A stretch of DNA of 52,814 nucleotides from CAYHWW01 sp964360145 (GTDB lineage Bacteria; Bdellovibrionota; UBA1018; CAYHWW01): the NCBI GenBank assembly GCA_964360145.1, contig CAYHWW010000006.1:1-52814 (forward strand). The letters are read 5' to 3'. The position numbers were made by a program, and so were the translations under genes. Below are positions 50,969 through 52,814 of this stretch, piece by piece; positions within the stretch are counted from its first letter, which is position 1; every line of letters starts with the position of its first letter. Below the pieces are notes generated by a model. It did no database searches, was not told the origin of the DNA, and was given only the letters and a program-made list of their open reading frames with translations.

Positions 50969-52378
50969 TCAGAGCATGTTCTGGATTTCTTCGACCTGTT
51001 TTTGAACGATGGGATCGTTTTCGATGGCGGCGGTGATGGCATTGATGCCGTAGATCACTGTGGAGTGATCCTTACCGCCCAGACAGAGGCCAATCTCTGG
51101 CAAAGATTTGTGCGTATATTTGCGCAACAGGTACATGGCGATCTGGCGGGGCAGGGAGAACTTTCGGCTGCGGTCTTTGCTCTTCATGTCAGCGACCCGG
51201 ACATTGAAGTGGCGGGCGATGTTATTCAGAAGAGTGTCCGTGCTCACCGTGGAGATGGGGTCTTTGATGCGATCGGAGAGTTCTTTTTTCGCAAGCTCCA
51301 GGCTGATCTCAACACCGCTCAGGGACGCTTGAGCCTCCAGGCGTATCAAAACGCCCTCGAGCTCCCGGATGTTGCTCTTGATATTGGAAGCCAGGAATAG
51401 GGTTACGTCCTCTGGCAGGAAGATATCGTCTCTCTCGGCCTTGCCCCTTAAGATGGCGATGCGTGTTTCAATTTCCGGCGGCTGGATGTCGGCGATGAGA
51501 CCACATTCAAAACGGGTGCGGATGCGATCCTCCAGGCCCGGGATCTCTTGGGGGGGCTTATCGCTTGTGACGATGATCTGACGCTTCGATTGATGGAGCG
51601 CATTAAAAGTATGGAAAAACTCTTCCTGGGTTCTGTCTTTGCCAGCAATGAATTGAAAGTCATCCATGAGTAGCATGTCGTAGCTGTCGCGGTACTTCTG
51701 GCGGAATTGGAGCATGCGCTGATTGCGCAGAGACTCGATGAGCTCGTTTACGAAGCGCTCCGCGGAGAGATAGCAGACCTTCGCCTTTGGATGGTTTTGA
51801 AGGTAGGCGTTTGCGATGGCATGAAGGAGGTGGGTCTTTCCTAGGCCAGCGTTACTATACAGAAATAATGGATTATATTGGCTCGCTGGAAATTCAGCGA
51901 CGGCACGACAGGCGGCGTGGGCGAATTGGTTGCTGGCACCCACGACGAAGGTATCAAACGTGTGGAGTGGGTTGATCGCCTCTCCCACGGTTTTGATGGC
52001 AATGGGGGCTATGTGAAGCGCGCTTGTGGCGGGCGTCTCTTCTTGTCCCGCCCCTGGTGAGGCGCCGTGTTCCGCTGTGAGGATCTCTTCGGGCACAACG
52101 GCAGGAGGGGGGGCCTCAGCCTCCTCAGAGGGGAGGCCTTCGCATACTGTAGAGAGGCTAAAATCACCATGAAACAGGTTCTGAGCGGTCTTTTGGATCA
52201 AGTCTTGGAAGTGGTCGTTGATCCAGTCACTGTGGAATTGGGTGGGTACGGAAATGGTGATTTTGCCGTCTTTTACGCTTAATAGGCGTGACGGTGCCAA
52301 CCAGGCGCGGAACTCTTGCGGTCCCACCTGTTTCGAAATTACCCCCAGTACCTGATCCCAGCTGAAGTCCTGTCCCAT
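50969..52378 (-). CDS. dnaA: Chromosomal replication initiator DnaA
   Basis: The origin-binding AAA+ ATPase, 469 residues. Domain I covers about 1-80, and a linker rich in Ala, Glu and Pro covers about 85-130. Walker A is NAGLGKTH (about 176-183) and Walker B is LLMDDFQF. The C-terminal DNA-binding helix-turn-helix has the signature GGKDHSTVIYG. It lies directly beside oriC and points toward it; rpmH diverges on the other side. Confidence 0.98.
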   Translation of the reverse strand: MGQDFSWDQVLGVISKQVGPQEFRAWLAPSRLLSVKDGKITISVPTQFHSDWINDHFQDLIQKTAQNLFHGDFSLSTVCEGLPSEEAEAPPPAVVPEEILTAEHGASPGAGQEETPATSALHIAPIAIKTVGEAINPLHTFDTFVVGASNQFAHAACRAVAEFPASQYNPLFLYSNAGLGKTHLLHAIANAYLQNHPKAKVCYLSAERFVNELIESLRNQRMLQFRQKYRDSYDMLLMDDFQFIAGKDRTQEEFFHTFNALHQSKRQIIVTSDKPPQEIPGLEDRIRTRFECGLIADIQPPEIETRIAILRGKAERDDIFLPEDVTLFLASNIKSNIRELEGVLIRLEAQASLSGVEISLELAKKELSDRIKDPISTVSTDTLLNNIARHFNVRVADMKSKDRSRKFSLPRQIAMYLLRKYTHKSLPEIGLCLGGKDHSTVIYGINAITAAIENDPIVQKQVEEIQNML

Positions 52379-52473
52379 TGCGAGCCCCTGGGTCTAACAG
52401 ATGCCGTTATCGTGGGCAAGCCTGGGACTTTTCCTTGACACGGATTTACCGCAAGGGTTAAAGAAGCCACTCT

Positions 52474-52623
52474 ATGAAACGGACGTACCAGCCCAGCAGA
52501 GTGAAACGACGCCGCACCCACGGTTTTCTGACCCGCATGTCAACTTCCGATGGTGCCAAAATATTGAGTGCTCGCCGCCGTAGGGGCCGCAAGCGTCTCA
52601 CCGCACACGTTGCCGGGAAATAA
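52474..52623 (+). CDS. rpmH: 50S ribosomal protein L34
   Basis: A 49-residue basic protein, MKRTYQPSRVKRRRTHGF..., ending in RLTAHVAGK; full family signature and length. It diverges from dnaA with a 95-nt gap. Its TAA stop overlaps the ATG of rnpA by one base (TAATG), the usual rpmH-rnpA coupling. Confidence 0.97.
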   Translation: MKRTYQPSRVKRRRTHGFLTRMSTSDGAKILSARRRRGRKRLTAHVAGK

Positions 52624-52814
52624 TGCCCACTGCCCCAGCTAAGGCAAAGGCGACCCGTCGCTTACCGCGACGCAGGCGCATGGCGATTCGTTCTGATTTC
52701 ACCCGTCTTTTCGATGAACCTGACGTCTTTCGAGGGGCCGTGCTTTTGGTGTTTTCCAATGGGTCTCAGCGGACCGTGTCCCGGGTGGGCATCACGATCA
52801 AGGGCCGTCTTCCC
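52623..52814 (+). CDS. rnpA: Ribonuclease P protein component, partial (window end)
   Basis: The first 64 codons, starting at the ATG overlapping the rpmH stop. The sequence is very basic at the start (TRRLPRRRRMAIRSDFTRLF) and reaches the conserved SRVGITIKGRL stretch, where the family has RVGITVSKK. The catalytic-RNA-binding RNR region lies beyond the window. RnaseP protein helps mature tRNA 5' ends, including that of the serS-linked tRNA here. Confidence 0.93.
   Translation, partial: MPTAPAKAKATRRLPRRRRMAIRSDFTRLFDEPDVFRGAVLLVFSNGSQRTVSRVGITIKGRLP

Noticed and set aside
52435..52463. TTGACA followed after 17 nt by TTAAAG before rpmH
   Set aside because: The -35 is perfect but the -10 is poor, and transcription would start about 4 nt before the ATG, leaving no ribosome-binding site; not convincing as the rpmH promoter.
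1..52814. CRISPR arrays, rRNA genes, insertion-sequence transposases, integrases, prophage genes
   Set aside because: None seen; no regularly spaced repeats and no protein of these families in any frame.

Overview
The window looks like the replication-origin region of a Gram-negative bacterial chromosome. The gene order is rnpA/rpmH, dnaA, oriC, dnaN, recF, gyrB, fabH-like, gyrA. Supporting signs of a Gram-negative are the SurA/PpiC periplasmic chaperones, a BamD-like lipoprotein, a GyrB with the long C-terminal insert, and an ATP synthase c subunit with a signal peptide. The separate nuoC and nuoD genes, the short NuoG, and the Fo genes lying apart from F1 fit a Bdellovibrionota or 'deltaproteobacterial' relative. 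That placement is inference. A run of 100 Ns (38262-38361) and a one-base homopolymer frameshift in serS suggest a draft or metagenome assembly.

Layout: 1-27814 is one nearly uninterrupted minus-strand array. Read in the direction of transcription it contains an 11-gene Nuo cluster without nuoEFG (A2 B2 C2 D2 H2 I2 J2 K2 L2 M2 N2, 27814-17849), a complete 14-subunit complex I operon (nuoA-N, 17793-4668), a membrane-anchored TPR protein, serS, and tRNA-Ser(UGA), whose 5' end is 2 nt past the serS stop. A plus-strand block follows (27792-36854): mfd, a parvulin, surA, pdxA, uvrA. Next is a small accessory patch (36858-39708): a HepT/MntA toxin-antitoxin pair, a gap-truncated SUMF1-domain gene and an AAA_14/DUF4143 ATPase. 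The remainder is minus-strand housekeeping: atpE-atpB-atpZ, a TPR lipoprotein, gyrA, fabH-like, gyrB, recF, dnaN, oriC and dnaA. rpmH and rnpA diverge from dnaA and run off the right end.

The most unusual content is the 11-gene Nuo cluster. Its reading frames are all intact and mostly coupled by 4-nt overlaps. NuoB2 and NuoI2 keep every Fe-S ligand, yet many residues needed in ordinary complex I for quinone chemistry and proton translocation are replaced: both Glu of NuoK, the Asp/Glu pair of NuoA, the TM3 Tyr of NuoJ, the TM5 Glu and loop Glu of NuoH, the quinone-site His of NuoD, and the Glu/Lys/His of NuoL. NuoM2 and NuoN2 are only partly altered. It reads as a conserved electron-transfer membrane complex that may no longer pump, placed directly upstream of the canonical pump.

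A second theme is three short structured repeats (75-217, 32154-32334, 49044-49165). Each has long terminal inverted repeats of different sequence, a perfect internal hairpin and a similar core. One carries ends identical to the 3' end of the neighbouring tRNA-Ser. The origin itself has 12 perfect DnaA boxes and a clear DnaA-trio unwinding element.
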